DNA from: Candidatus Zixiibacteriota bacterium
GTDB taxonomy: Bacteria; Zixibacteria; MSB-5A5; GN15; JAAZOE01
Reading direction: 5' to 3'
Assembly (NCBI GenBank): GCA_036480375.1
Contig: JAZGGI010000035.1
Location: 36,147-100,146, forward strand
DNA length: 64,000 bases
Shown: positions 1-8,471 of the stretch, piece by piece
How positions within the stretch are numbered: the first letter of the stretch is position 1
How the letters are laid out: each line of letters opens with the position of its first letter
Notes under the pieces: model-generated
Database searches by the model: none
The model's input: only the letters and a program-made list of their open reading frames with translations
Told to the model about the DNA's origin: nothing
Position numbers and translations under genes: made by a program

Positions 1-284
1 TGAATCAAACCCAGATAGAGATTTGTCCTCGCCATCGGTTTTATGCTATTGGCCTGGGACAATGCTTCTTCGGATTTGATCAGATCGTTCTTTTTATAGA
101 AAACAACGCCCAACTCTCGCCAGGCCTCGGCGCTTTGGGGATTTATTTTTATTTCCTGATATAAAAGTTCAACGGCCTGATCATACCGACCCTCATCGGC
201 CAGATGCCGTCCCTGCATGTACAGGCTTTGCGAACAACCCGTAACGGCCAGGATGAGAAGCGCCAGTAATATTTTTCGTACCAT
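1..284 (-). CDS. TPR lipoprotein, partial (C-terminus outside window)
   Basis: The reading frame starts at an ATG at 284 and runs off the left edge. The translation begins MVRKILLALLILAVTGCSQ, a short hydrophobic signal followed by a lipobox (Val-Thr-Gly-Cys), so the protein should be a lipoprotein anchored at Cys17. The following residues (GRYDQAVELLYQEIKINPQS, then AWRELGVVFYKKNDLIKSEE) have the spacing of tetratricopeptide repeats, which usually mediate protein contacts. It lies 34 bases downstream of the CsgG-domain/TPR gene on the same strand and probably shares its transcript. The partner and exact role cannot be read from the sequence. Confidence 0.8.
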   Translation of the reverse strand, partial: MVRKILLALLILAVTGCSQSLYMQGRHLADEGRYDQAVELLYQEIKINPQSAEAWRELGVVFYKKNDLIKSEEALSQANSIKPMARTNLYLGLI

Positions 285-318
285 AATTACCTCATGCTTT
301 TAATGGCAACAATCCAAA

Positions 319-1371
319 TTAACCCGAGGCGAGGGGGCGATAGATATCCATTTTGCGCTTGGCCTCGGTGAAAGTATTATCCTTCTCGTACGCCTGCCGG
401 AAAAATTCATAGGCTTGCTTATAGTCATACTTATCCATGTAATACAGACCGCGGGAATACAAAGTCGCGGCGTCGTAGGATGCGGTACCGCTTTCATCGA
501 GGAGATTAATCGTTTCGTCATTCAGCTCGATATCCAGCTTTTCGGCCAGTTCCTTAACCAGTTCTTTTTGCATGGCGAAGTAATCCGGCTTGCCTTCGCG
601 TTCAACCGTCGTTATGATCTCTGAGGTTTCCACTTTAACGGCTTTAATCAACATTTTGGAGTTATTTTTGTCGAGTTGAGTAATGCTCCCGAAGATCATC
701 ATCTGGGCTCCCAGCATCTTGCCGACACGGACAGCAGTTGAGGTTTCAACCATGCCGGATTTGCTCAATTCCAATTCCTTCAGGATATATTCAATTTTAT
801 CCCGTTCGACGACTTTGAGATCACTGATTTTACCAAAATCAGCCTCAAAGAAATCAGCCAGACCTTTGGTTATAAAGCCGAGTTCCTCCTGATATTTTCC
901 GACCGAGTAATTATCGAATTCCATTATAGCGATTGTTCTGATTTTACCGTCGCCTTCTTCGGGGCAGATCATCATATCGCGTGCCTTGAGAATCTTATAC
1001 CAATGATCGCGAAGCTGCTGCGGCCAGAACTCGTAGGGGAGATGAATTTTGCAGGGGCCGATATTAGCCATTTTGTCAAGAAGCGAAAAAGATTCCTTAA
1101 TGAAGTTTTCGCCTTTTCCGAACGTTAATAAGCTTGAGACCGCGTAAACAGCGATACTGTCTTTGGGTTCCAGGTTCCCCGAAGCCAAAAGCTCATTGGC
1201 GACCGCGATGCCTTTATCGAACTCCAGATCAGTATAGTACGTTATGGCATCGCTGAGACGATCAGATACTGTCACTTCATCCTGCGCCGATGCAATGGCT
1301 GGAAGAGATAATATTAGCAATGGCACGAGTAAAAAGAAGATGGTTTTATGAAGTGGATATTTGGTTAACAT
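319..1371 (-). CDS. Secreted CsgG-domain protein with C-terminal TPR
   Basis: A 350-residue protein starting at ATG 1371, chosen over an upstream in-frame start because a good Shine-Dalgarno (GGAGGT) precedes it and a signal peptide then begins at residue 1 (hydrophobic core FFLLVPLLILSL, cleavage near ASA-Q). The middle (AIMEFDNYSVGKYQEELGF, then ADFFEADFGKISDLKVVERD and GKMLGAQMMIFGSI) matches the CsgG/curli-transport type fold also seen in periplasmic proteins of many Gram-negative bacteria. The last 45 residues (ATLYSRGLYYMDKYDYKQAY) form a TPR-like helical pair. It lies between a PEGA-domain kinase and a TPR lipoprotein on one strand. In the CsgG family the domain forms outer-membrane assemblies; here the role is inferred to be in an envelope complex or in envelope sensing. 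Confidence 0.75.
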   Translation of the reverse strand: MLTKYPLHKTIFFLLVPLLILSLPAIASAQDEVTVSDRLSDAITYYTDLEFDKGIAVANELLASGNLEPKDSIAVYAVSSLLTFGKGENFIKESFSLLDKMANIGPCKIHLPYEFWPQQLRDHWYKILKARDMMICPEEGDGKIRTIAIMEFDNYSVGKYQEELGFITKGLADFFEADFGKISDLKVVERDKIEYILKELELSKSGMVETSTAVRVGKMLGAQMMIFGSITQLDKNNSKMLIKAVKVETSEIITTVEREGKPDYFAMQKELVKELAEKLDIELNDETINLLDESGTASYDAATLYSRGLYYMDKYDYKQAYEFFRQAYEKDNTFTEAKRKMDIYRPLASG

Positions 1372-1455
1372 GAAAGATACCTCCACCTGTATATTTTTTA
1401 TTTTTATCCTTACGGAAAATTCCCGTTTTTCGAGCACAAATTCAGATTCGATTTT

Positions 1456-3204
1456 CTATTCCTCAAAATCGAAAATTAGCTTATGTGATCCGCCTTTTTC
1501 AACAAAAACTGTATCTGTTTTTTCGAGCTCCCGGTCATTGAGGACCAAAACAGCCTTGATTATGTGTCGCCCGACTTCCATTCTAAATGTATTATTGGTT
1601 CGCCGCTCCTGTGGAGTACCGTCAATAAATACGAGAGCGCCGATTATCGGTTTGGATCCGATCCGGACTTCTCCGTATTCTTTGGCGGGACGCTGCGGCG
1701 GAAACGTAAACGCAAAAGATTTTACAATTGTATCATTGGCCGGGATTTCAATTTTTTCGCTAAATCTCTTTTGCCGACTGCGGCTGTTTTCGACTTTTAT
1801 CGTATATGGGCCTTCCGGTAATTCAGCGGTGAATGATTTTTGATCGCGAGCTTGAAGCTCGTCATCGATATATATGTCGCCGGATGGATTAACGCTCAAT
1901 CTAAGATAACCGTTCTCGATAATTTTGTCTTCAATCGTTTCTATATAAAATATCCGGGCCCGCGAATATTCGCTCTGATTCCCATCGGCATCAACAGATT
2001 TTACTCTCCAATAGTATAATCCATCCGCCATATCGATATTGGGAGTGTATCGGTTGTCGGTTAATTCAGGGATGTTTTGCGACGATATAAAATCGGCGTC
2101 ATCGCCAATTTCCAATCTGTATGTTGATGCGCCTGTTGCCGGAGTCCAGGTAAAATCCGGCAATGCTGTCATAAGAGTATCGTTATTTCCGGGGGATACC
2201 AATCCGGGCGGATTGATAGAACGTGAATCGTCGCCACTCCAAAAAACGAAATAGGTGATTGCCGCGAGGATAATAATTGAAATGCCGGAAATAATGACGG
2301 GATTGTTTTTCTTTTTCGTCATGATTTTTTTCGATGATGTGATCGGAGATACTTGCGGTTGGGGCTGCGCGACCGGAATTTTATCTTTTACAGGCGCGTT
2401 GGTCAGCAGTTTTTCAAGAGCTTCGCGCATCTGGCCGACCGAAGCGTACCTGTCCTGCGGTTCCCGACTGATTGATTTCATAACAATGGTGTTGAGCTCA
2501 CGAGAGATTTCGTTCACGATATGCCGCGGCTGTTTGGGATCATTAAATAACTTGGCGTCGCGCAAAGCGAAGGCATTGTCACCGGTGAAGGGCAATTTCC
2601 CGGTGAGCATAAAATACAAAGTTGTTCCCACGGCGTAGATATCGGCCTTGGCATAATCTATATCTTTGGTCGGATTGAATTGTTCGGGAGGCATATAGGT
2701 TGGAGTGCCACAGGAGCTTCCGGCCACGGTCAGGTTGGGATCGCTTTCGCCCTTGGCAATCCCGAAATCAATGATTTTGACCTGGCCGTTCCTATCAATC
2801 ATGATATTGCCCGGTTTTATATCGCGGTGGAAGATACCTTTATTGTGAGCGAATTCGAGGGTTTCCAATACGCCGCAGATGATCTGGATGGCTTGCTGGG
2901 GTTCGAGGCGCTCCCTCTCCTTAATCATATCTTCAAGGGTAACGCCGTCAATGTATTCCATGGCGATAACAATATCGTCACCGTGATTGAAGAAATGCTT
3001 AATCTGACAGATGTGGCCGTAGCCATCGAGAAGAGCCAGTTTATCGGCTTCCTGTTTGAATCGTTCGACGAGGCGCGGATCAGAGAGGACTTTTAACACC
3101 ACTTTCAGGTTAGGAACATCCTGGTGAACAGCCAGATAGACCTGGGCCATGCCACCCGCGCCGATTTTTTTCAATAATTTATAATTTCCGATTTTTTCCG
3201 TCAT
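1456..3204 (-). CDS. Transmembrane Ser/Thr protein kinase with PEGA domain
   Basis: A 582-residue Hanks-type kinase. The N-terminal catalytic domain (about residues 7-270) has the glycine loop GAGGMAQV (residues 15-22), the lysine at about 38, the catalytic HRDIKPGN motif, the DFG motif (IDFGIAKGE) and a PPEQF activation-segment end. A lysine-rich stretch and one membrane helix (about 300-320, VIISGISIIILAAITYFVFW) follow. The outer part contains a fibronectin/Y_Y_Y-like segment (YRLEIGDDADF, YYWRVKSVDADG) and a PEGA-like segment (LRLSVNPSGDIYIDDE; repeated as RIGSKPIIGALVFIDG). PEGA repeats are usually surface- or ligand-binding modules of envelope sensor kinases. All catalytic residues are present, so the kinase should be active. 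The gene heads the group with the CsgG/TPR and TPR-lipoprotein genes. Confidence 0.92.
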   Translation of the reverse strand: MTEKIGNYKLLKKIGAGGMAQVYLAVHQDVPNLKVVLKVLSDPRLVERFKQEADKLALLDGYGHICQIKHFFNHGDDIVIAMEYIDGVTLEDMIKERERLEPQQAIQIICGVLETLEFAHNKGIFHRDIKPGNIMIDRNGQVKIIDFGIAKGESDPNLTVAGSSCGTPTYMPPEQFNPTKDIDYAKADIYAVGTTLYFMLTGKLPFTGDNAFALRDAKLFNDPKQPRHIVNEISRELNTIVMKSISREPQDRYASVGQMREALEKLLTNAPVKDKIPVAQPQPQVSPITSSKKIMTKKKNNPVIISGISIIILAAITYFVFWSGDDSRSINPPGLVSPGNNDTLMTALPDFTWTPATGASTYRLEIGDDADFISSQNIPELTDNRYTPNIDMADGLYYWRVKSVDADGNQSEYSRARIFYIETIEDKIIENGYLRLSVNPSGDIYIDDELQARDQKSFTAELPEGPYTIKVENSRSRQKRFSEKIEIPANDTIVKSFAFTFPPQRPAKEYGEVRIGSKPIIGALVFIDGTPQERRTNNTFRMEVGRHIIKAVLVLNDRELEKTDTVFVEKGGSHKLIFDFEE

Positions 3205-3325
3205 GCAAAAATATACGGATTTAAAAAATGGCAGGCAATAATAATAAAAAAATGGGGAACCAAGTTTTGAATCTTCTGTTAGTGTATTCCAATAATCAGA
3301 TAATGATCAAATTGGAGGAAGTCTG

Positions 3326-3517
3326 ATGAATTCAGCCGCGCGATTTATTTCGGCCTTGATGCTGGCAGCTTTACTTATAACGGCTCTGCACGCTTACGCA
3401 GCCTGAGATAAATTAGGTGAAGAGCAGAAAAAGGCTATGGCCGATTATCAAGGGCTCATTCAACCTGACCAAGAATCATTTAAGATGATGGAGGTAACTT
3501 CTATTCGACAAAAATAG
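3326..3517 (+). pseudogene. Small secreted protein gene interrupted by in-frame TGA
   Basis: An ATG at 3326 with a strong Shine-Dalgarno (GGAGGA, 3314-3319) opens a frame of 64 codons ending at TAG 3515-3517. It encodes a clear signal peptide (MNSAARFISALMLAALLITA, then LHAYAA) and, after a TGA at codon 27 (3404-3406), a further 36 open codons of hydrophilic helical sequence (DKLGEEQKKAMADYQGLIQP...). The stop lies exactly at the expected signal-cleavage site. This fits a tiny secreted protein inactivated by a single change such as TGG or CGA to TGA; readthrough, recoding or a sequencing error are alternatives. A weak hairpin follows the TAG (see terminator entry). I do not recognise the family. 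Confidence 0.55.
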
Positions 3518-3552
3518 AAAAAGCGGACTTTTCGGGTACCGCCTTTTTAAGA
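3518..3552 (+). terminator. Weak terminator-like hairpin
   Basis: The stem aaaaagcgg / ccgccttttt, with one bulged base and a loop of about 12 bases, sits directly after the TAG of the interrupted small gene. The 3' arm is T-rich. It supports the 3326-3517 frame being a transcribed unit, but the stem is imperfect. Confidence 0.4.
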
Positions 3553-3571
3553 TTTCTCGTCCTTTTATTAT

Positions 3572-3970
3572 TTAATCGGCGATAATACTCTCCGCCCGCG
3601 CCTGCACAATATCTCTAATTGAAATTATACCCGTTAACTCATCATTATCCATTATGGGGATATGCCGAATCTTATTGGCTGAAATCAGGTCGGCGATTTT
3701 ATCAATATCGTCGTCAGGTGAGCCCATAACCAGGTTTCCGCTCATGTGATCGCCGATGCGCATATCCATCATATCTCCCCGGTACCGAAAAGCAAGATGA
3801 AAGATATCCCGCTCGGTAATTATTCCGATTGGCTTTTTATCAGCGTCAACAACAATGAGTGAGCCGATTTTATTGTCGATTAATATTCTCATAGCCGACT
3901 CAATGGTATCACGATGTTTTATAGTAACGGGCGGTTTCTTGTTTTTTAATAGTTCTTTAATCTGCATCAA
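3572..3970 (-). CDS. CBS-domain pair protein
   Basis: A 132-residue protein made of two CBS motifs (about 10-65 and 75-130). Typical features are the repeated T(I)ES-x-x-I pattern, GSLIVVDADKKPIGIITERD in the first motif and IRHIPIMDNDELTGIISIRD in the second. Stand-alone CBS pairs bind adenine nucleotides and act as energy or nucleotide sensors, usually by contacting a partner enzyme or channel. No partner gene is adjacent (the upstream 600 bases hold no gene), so its target is unknown. The start is ATG 3970, and the protein length is normal for a single Bateman module. Confidence 0.88.
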   Translation of the reverse strand: MMQIKELLKNKKPPVTIKHRDTIESAMRILIDNKIGSLIVVDADKKPIGIITERDIFHLAFRYRGDMMDMRIGDHMSGNLVMGSPDDDIDKIADLISANKIRHIPIMDNDELTGIISIRDIVQARAESIIAD

Positions 3971-4567
3971 AGTCCCCCGATCGGTAAAAATGTTTCCTAA
4001 TAATTAGCGAATTAACCCATTCCTGTCGATACAATATACCACAATTGAACCATTAATTCAAGTCGTTTCACGATATTAACGTCTCCTGTAAACCGTATCG
4101 TCAAGAGTGCTATAAATATATACGGATTCTCATAGAATATTATTGCATATGATGACGTGTAAAATATTGACGGCGATATAAATTGTGTTTTCCCTGGTAA
4201 TAATTTGTGCAAATGAGTGCACCGAAATAGGTTTGTGTTGATTAAGATATATCGGATATCAAAGCGGGCAATTCCTGATTTATTCGAAGATTATTGAAAA
4301 TGGCAATAGCCGTCAATCTAAATTTCGGTTATGTTTAAGAATGCGTTAAGCTTAAATGCTTTCCCCAAATAATTTAAAACACCCCGGGGGAAAATCCGTT
4401 GTTATTTATAGGTGTTCAAAAATCGAACAACCTAATTAGTTTTTTCCGCCGTACGGTTTGAAGATTGGTATATGCTTTGCTCAATATCGATTGGCAAAAT
4501 CCGTTGCTCGTTACGGATTAATAAAAATATCGCGGCCAGTAATTCCGGCCCCAACCGGAGATTGTAT
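3971..4567. other. Intergenic stretch, no gene seen
   Basis: About 600 bases between two divergently placed genes. It is AT-rich and has short open frames on both strands with no Shine-Dalgarno and no recognisable protein content. Promoters for the CBS gene and for the following dockerin gene should lie here, but I cannot point to a convincing -35/-10 pair. Confidence 0.5.
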
Positions 4568-6721
4568 ATGAAACGTCTTACCATTATCATTTTAATGATC
4601 GCGTTAGGTATTTTATGTCTCAATGTCGTTTATGCGGATAATGACTCTGCGACACGGCAAAAGACGAAAGATTTGCGTTTGGGAAAAACTCAAACCATGT
4701 TATTTCCTTCAGCGCCAGTAAATCTAACCAGTACGGGCAAAGAGATTAAAAGCCCGGGCGCCAAAGCGGTGGGAGCGTTAGAAGTCACTCAGGGAGGTGA
4801 CAATATTGCCTCGGCGGTCGTCATTAATTCAATGCCTTTTACCGGGACGGGTACAACGGCCGGATATAATGATGATTACGAAGAGAGTTGCAACAGCGAA
4901 GCGGATCAGGATTTTGCAGATGTTGTTTATTCATTCACTCCCAGTGTGAATGGCTTACTCAATGTCGTCTCGTGTAACTCCTCTTATTTTACAAGGCTTT
5001 GGATTTATCAAACCTCAGAGAGCAATTTAATCGCCTGTAATCGGGTTAATCCAATTTGTACCGGGCTTCCGCGCGCTGCTTTGCTGGATATTTCACTTGA
5101 AGCCGGTGGTACTTATTATATAATTGTTGACGGCGATAGATTATTGGGCGAGGGACCGGGAGCATATACGATCGAATGCTCTTATGAAACCGCGCCGGAA
5201 TTAACCGACTCAACGATGCTGCACCCGGCGGCGGCCTATTCCGGAACAACCGATATTATCTTTGGCTGGGAAGAAAACGCTGCCGATACAGCAGTGTTCT
5301 GGTATGGCTCCAGTGACGCCGGTATGAATTTTCCGTCGGCCGGGGCTTTTAACGGTGAATTTTATTATCCTTCGGTAGATTACTGGGGCAACGGTTCTCA
5401 GTTTTATGGTACCATGGTTCCGGGGTCGAGCGAAGAAAACGGAGCTCCGATATTATTGGTTAGTTTCGAGAGTTCGACTGATATAAATACATGGAGTTTA
5501 TCATCATGGAGCTGGGGGTCTATGGGGTGGAGAGACATGAAAATGGCTGATATCGCCTGCGAAAGCTCACAGGAATTTTCACAAGCTCCCGGCCAATATC
5601 GCTTTGGTGTAATTTCATTTATCAGCACAACCACTTATGATGTCGGTATGACCGACGGTCCGCATTTATTTTACCAGGCCGACGGACCGGATATGGGGAC
5701 GTTAAGCCTGTATTGGCTTGACGGTTGCAACTCGACGACCTGTGATATAGATCCGGTATCCAAATTTTCTTATGCCGTTTATGATTTTTATGATCCCGAT
5801 GCCAGTCAATGGCAATTATTTATTCGTCGGGATTTATTCGGCGATCCGAACGACATTACTTATAGCAACGCTTATATTTATTCTATGGAAGACGCTTCCG
5901 ATCATGTCATGCACCCTTCGATTGCAGCCAGCGACAGCAATATTGTAATTCTGAGTGAGTTTTATTCGGATAGTACTTCTGAAGATCGGGATATTATCTG
6001 CTGGTATAATGAGGGATCTGACGGGGATCATGGCTCGATGCTGACCAGCGTTGTCGTCGCCTCCACCGATGACGAACGATTTCCCCGAGTCGTAAATGTT
6101 TCCGAGGATATTTATATGGGGACGTTTATCCGAGGCGACACCCTATTTCAGATTGTAACTCACGATGCCGGAGTAACCTGGACCGAACCGCAGGCTATTA
6201 GCGATGTCGAGACCGATGAGGTTGTCAATGAATACCGTACTTCGGATTTGTCAGAATACGGGACCATTGCCGTATGGGAATATCAAATGAAGGGCGATCC
6301 CGATACCAGTAAATTCATTCACTTCGCCGGAATATTTTTAGATACTGACGAAGACGGAATTAGTGAGGCTGTCGATAACTGCCCTTCGGTTCCTAACCCG
6401 AATCAGGATGATGTTGATGTCGATGGTGTCGGCGATGAGTGTGACAACTGTCCCAATACATATAATCCCGATCAAGCCGATGGTGATGGGGATGGAGTTG
6501 GGGATGTTTGTGTGGTAATTTGCGGTGACGCAAACGGTGATGAGAATGTGAATATTGGCGACGCTGTCTGGCTTATAAATCTGGTTTTCAGAGGCGGACC
6601 TGCTCCTGAACCCCTTGAAGCAGGCAATGTTAACTGTGACGACCGGGTCAATATCGGCGATGCCGTCTGGCTGATAAATCGGGTTTTCAGAGGCGGTCCG
6701 GGGCCTTGTGAATGTAGGTGA
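4568..6721 (+). CDS. Secreted protein: PPC domain, thrombospondin-3 repeats, dockerin
   Basis: Start chosen at ATG 4568 (717 residues), because a signal peptide begins there ([20 protein letters not shown], cleavage after VYA). The N-terminal third holds a pre-peptidase C-terminal-like domain ([20 protein letters not shown] ... [10 protein letters not shown]). A long central region follows in which sequence such as [13 protein letters not shown] and [14 protein letters not shown] suggests a repeat or sialidase-like beta-propeller. Calcium-binding thrombospondin type 3 repeats come next ([41 protein letters not shown]), and a C-terminal dockerin-type pair ([35 protein letters not shown]) ends in Pro-Cys-Glu-Cys-Arg. 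It is presumably secreted and surface-attached. No catalytic residues are recognised. Confidence 0.85.
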   Translation: MKRLTIIILMIALGILCLNVVYADNDSATRQKTKDLRLGKTQTMLFPSAPVNLTSTGKEIKSPGAKAVGALEVTQGGDNIASAVVINSMPFTGTGTTAGYNDDYEESCNSEADQDFADVVYSFTPSVNGLLNVVSCNSSYFTRLWIYQTSESNLIACNRVNPICTGLPRAALLDISLEAGGTYYIIVDGDRLLGEGPGAYTIECSYETAPELTDSTMLHPAAAYSGTTDIIFGWEENAADTAVFWYGSSDAGMNFPSAGAFNGEFYYPSVDYWGNGSQFYGTMVPGSSEENGAPILLVSFESSTDINTWSLSSWSWGSMGWRDMKMADIACESSQEFSQAPGQYRFGVISFISTTTYDVGMTDGPHLFYQADGPDMGTLSLYWLDGCNSTTCDIDPVSKFSYAVYDFYDPDASQWQLFIRRDLFGDPNDITYSNAYIYSMEDASDHVMHPSIAASDSNIVILSEFYSDSTSEDRDIICWYNEGSDGDHGSMLTSVVVASTDDERFPRVVNVSEDIYMGTFIRGDTLFQIVTHDAGVTWTEPQAISDVETDEVVNEYRTSDLSEYGTIAVWEYQMKGDPDTSKFIHFAGIFLDTDEDGISEAVDNCPSVPNPNQDDVDVDGVGDECDNCPNTYNPDQADGDGDGVGDVCVVICGDANGDENVNIGDAVWLINLVFRGGPAPEPLEAGNVNCDDRVNIGDAVWLINRVFRGGPGPCECR

Positions 6722-6747
6722 TATTCAAACAACAAGAAGTACTCTGC

Positions 6748-6774
6748 GAGCCCTTGAAAAAGGGCTCTTTTTTT
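6748..6774 (+). terminator. Rho-independent terminator of dockerin gene 1
   Basis: A perfect 8-bp stem gagccctt / aagggctc with a four-base loop is followed by seven T residues, 27 bases after the dockerin gene's stop codon. Confidence 0.9.
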
Positions 6775-6888
6775 GACTGTTACCGTAATGGATTAATCGA
6801 TAATAACTTAATGAATATTGTAGACCCCAGACAATTAACGTATAATTTTATACTTTGTGAAAGATTTCACTTGATTTTTTCGGCCAAT

Positions 6889-6911
6889 AAACCTATCATT
6901 TTAGTAGGTTT
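6889..6911 (+). promoter_or_regulatory. Inverted repeat upstream of Rrf2 gene, possible operator
   Basis: Perfect 7-bp arms, aaaccta and taggttt, separated by 9 bases, stand 43 bases before the Rrf2 start. Rrf2 regulators often bind imperfect palindromes in their own promoters, so this could be an autoregulatory operator. The T-rich right side also allows a weak terminator reading. Confidence 0.35.
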
Positions 6912-6953
6912 TTGAGTTAAAACAATGTTTTTGGGTAATTGGAGCTATCGGAA

Positions 6954-7478
6954 ATGAAATTTCCAACCCGGGCTCGATATGGTTTAAGAATGATGGTTGA
7001 ATTGGCTCGTTTACAGCAAAAGACCGCATTGGTTCAATTGAAGAATATCGCAAAGGTAACGGGCTTATCGAAAAAATATTTGGGCCAGCTTATAATTCTT
7101 CTCAAAGATCATGGGTTGGTTATAGGAGTTTCCGGACGGGCCGGAGGTTATCAGTTGGCGCGGCCGGCTCGTGAAATAACTTTACGACAGGTTATAAGGG
7201 CGGTGTACGGTCCGATATTCGCGACCGAATGCGTGGCCAATCCGGATGTATGTTTGAATGCCGTGTTTTGTGAAACTCGAACGATCTGGTCTCTGATTTC
7301 TGACAAGGTGCAGGAGATATTGGATCAATATACTCTCGCTGATTTAGTTGACCGGGATTGGATAACTCGGATTAAGGACGAATATCCGGATTCGCCATAT
7401 TTGCATTTGCAAAGCCTGGCGTTGGAAAATAAAGATATTTATATGTTCGGATGTCCATCCGAACGAAGTGAATTGTGA
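6954..7478 (+). CDS. Rrf2/IscR-family Fe-S transcriptional regulator
   Basis: A 174-residue regulator. ATG 6954 is preferred to a TTG five codons upstream because GGAG lies at 6941-6944 and family members begin with this MKFPTRARYGLRMM sequence. The winged-helix DNA-binding domain (about 5-70) includes the family hallmark SKKYLGQLIILLKDHGLVIG and the wing SGRAGGYQLARP. Three cysteines at 93, 100 and 106 (spacing C-x6-C-x5-C) correspond to the cluster-binding triad of IscR/NsrR, so it probably senses iron-sulfur status, NO or redox state. It precedes the DsrM/DsrK-like pair by about 60 bases on the same strand, suggesting that it controls that electron-transfer module. Confidence 0.88.
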   Translation: MKFPTRARYGLRMMVELARLQQKTALVQLKNIAKVTGLSKKYLGQLIILLKDHGLVIGVSGRAGGYQLARPAREITLRQVIRAVYGPIFATECVANPDVCLNAVFCETRTIWSLISDKVQEILDQYTLADLVDRDWITRIKDEYPDSPYLHLQSLALENKDIYMFGCPSERSEL

Positions 7479-7535
7479 TTGCTTGAAATAAGTGGGATTA
7501 AGAATATAAAAGGGCGGTAATATCTGGAGGGATAT

Positions 7536-8471
7536 ATGAACGCACTACAATTGTTTAATTACATCGCCATTGCCTTTTTTGCGCTTGTCGTATTAATCAA
7601 AATGATACGGATAGCGCGAATGCCGATTCATCTGAGGTGGGATTTATATCCCATTCCCCATGAAAAAGGGAAGGGTGAATATGGCGGGTCGTATTATGAA
7701 GAAATTGACTGGTGGACCAAACCCCGGGATGTTTCACTTTTTAGTGAATTAAAAGAGATGGCCAAAGAAATCATTTTTGTCCATTCGGTATATAAGAACA
7801 ATCGCTCCTTATGGATTTTTTCTTTTCCCTTTCATTTTGGACTGTATTGCCTGATCGGGTTTTTGGTTCTGATTTTAATCGGAGCTTTGATGGGATTGTC
7901 TGGAAATGCGCTATCATCCGAATCAACGGGAATTGGCACTTTCGTTTATTCATTGACAAATATACTGGGTACGGCAGGCTGGGCGCTTAGTATCATTGGC
8001 GGAACCGGGCTTTTTCTGTCGCGTATTTTCAGGAATGATTTGCGCGGACCGTCGGTAATGTCGGATTATGTCAATCTCCTGTTTATGCTGGCGTTCCTGA
8101 TCACCGGTTTTATCGCAGGCTGGATGTATGACGGCGGATACGTTTACCTGCGTTCGTATGCCCAAAGTTTGATTACGTTTTCTCCGGCGGGAGTAATGCC
8201 GCCGGCTCTTGAGACTCATCTCTGGGCTCTGGGAGCGTTGTTATTCTATTATCCGTTTACGCACATGACGCATGTCTTTAGCAAATATTTTACATACCAT
8301 AAAATTCGCTGGGAAGATTCGCCTAATACTCGGGGCAGTAAAATAGAAAAATCAATTATAAACGCTCTGGGATATCGCGTCAGTTGGTCGGCCTCTCATA
8401 TCAAGGCAGGTTCGACCTGGGCCGAAGTGGCAACCACGAATCCGACCGAGGAGAAAAAGGACAATGGCTAA
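7536..8471 (+). CDS. DsrM/NarI-like membrane cytochrome b subunit
   Basis: A 311-residue membrane protein with about five to six predicted helices (for example YIAIAFFALVVLIKMI at the N-terminus, FHFGLYCLIGFLVLILIGAL, then LLFMLAFLITGFIAGWMYDG and LWALGALLFYYPFTHMTHVF). Histidines in helices (FPFHFGLYC, THLWAL, FTHMTHVF) are candidate haem ligands, as in nitrate reductase gamma and DsrM/HmcE-type quinol-interacting subunits. It has a Shine-Dalgarno (GGAGG, 7526-7530). Its last codons overlap the first codons of the Fe-S protein gene by 8 bases, so translation is coupled. Together they form a two-subunit complex expected to pass electrons between menaquinone and a cytoplasmic partner. Confidence 0.82.
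   Translation: MNALQLFNYIAIAFFALVVLIKMIRIARMPIHLRWDLYPIPHEKGKGEYGGSYYEEIDWWTKPRDVSLFSELKEMAKEIIFVHSVYKNNRSLWIFSFPFHFGLYCLIGFLVLILIGALMGLSGNALSSESTGIGTFVYSLTNILGTAGWALSIIGGTGLFLSRIFRNDLRGPSVMSDYVNLLFMLAFLITGFIAGWMYDGGYVYLRSYAQSLITFSPAGVMPPALETHLWALGALLFYYPFTHMTHVFSKYFTYHKIRWEDSPNTRGSKIEKSIINALGYRVSWSASHIKAGSTWAEVATTNPTEEKKDNG

Noticed and set aside
3404..3450. Selenocysteine insertion (SECIS) after the TGA
   Set aside because: Only a 5-bp stem (agcct/aggct) with a 30-base loop is possible, and no conserved SECIS loop features are present.
4012..4212. 66-codon minus-strand frame
   Set aside because: It has no ribosome site and its low-complexity AT-rich translation lacks protein-family character.
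6718..6915. 65-codon plus frame after dockerin gene 1
   Set aside because: It overlaps the gyrase-unrelated terminator hairpin at 6748-6774 and has no start signal.
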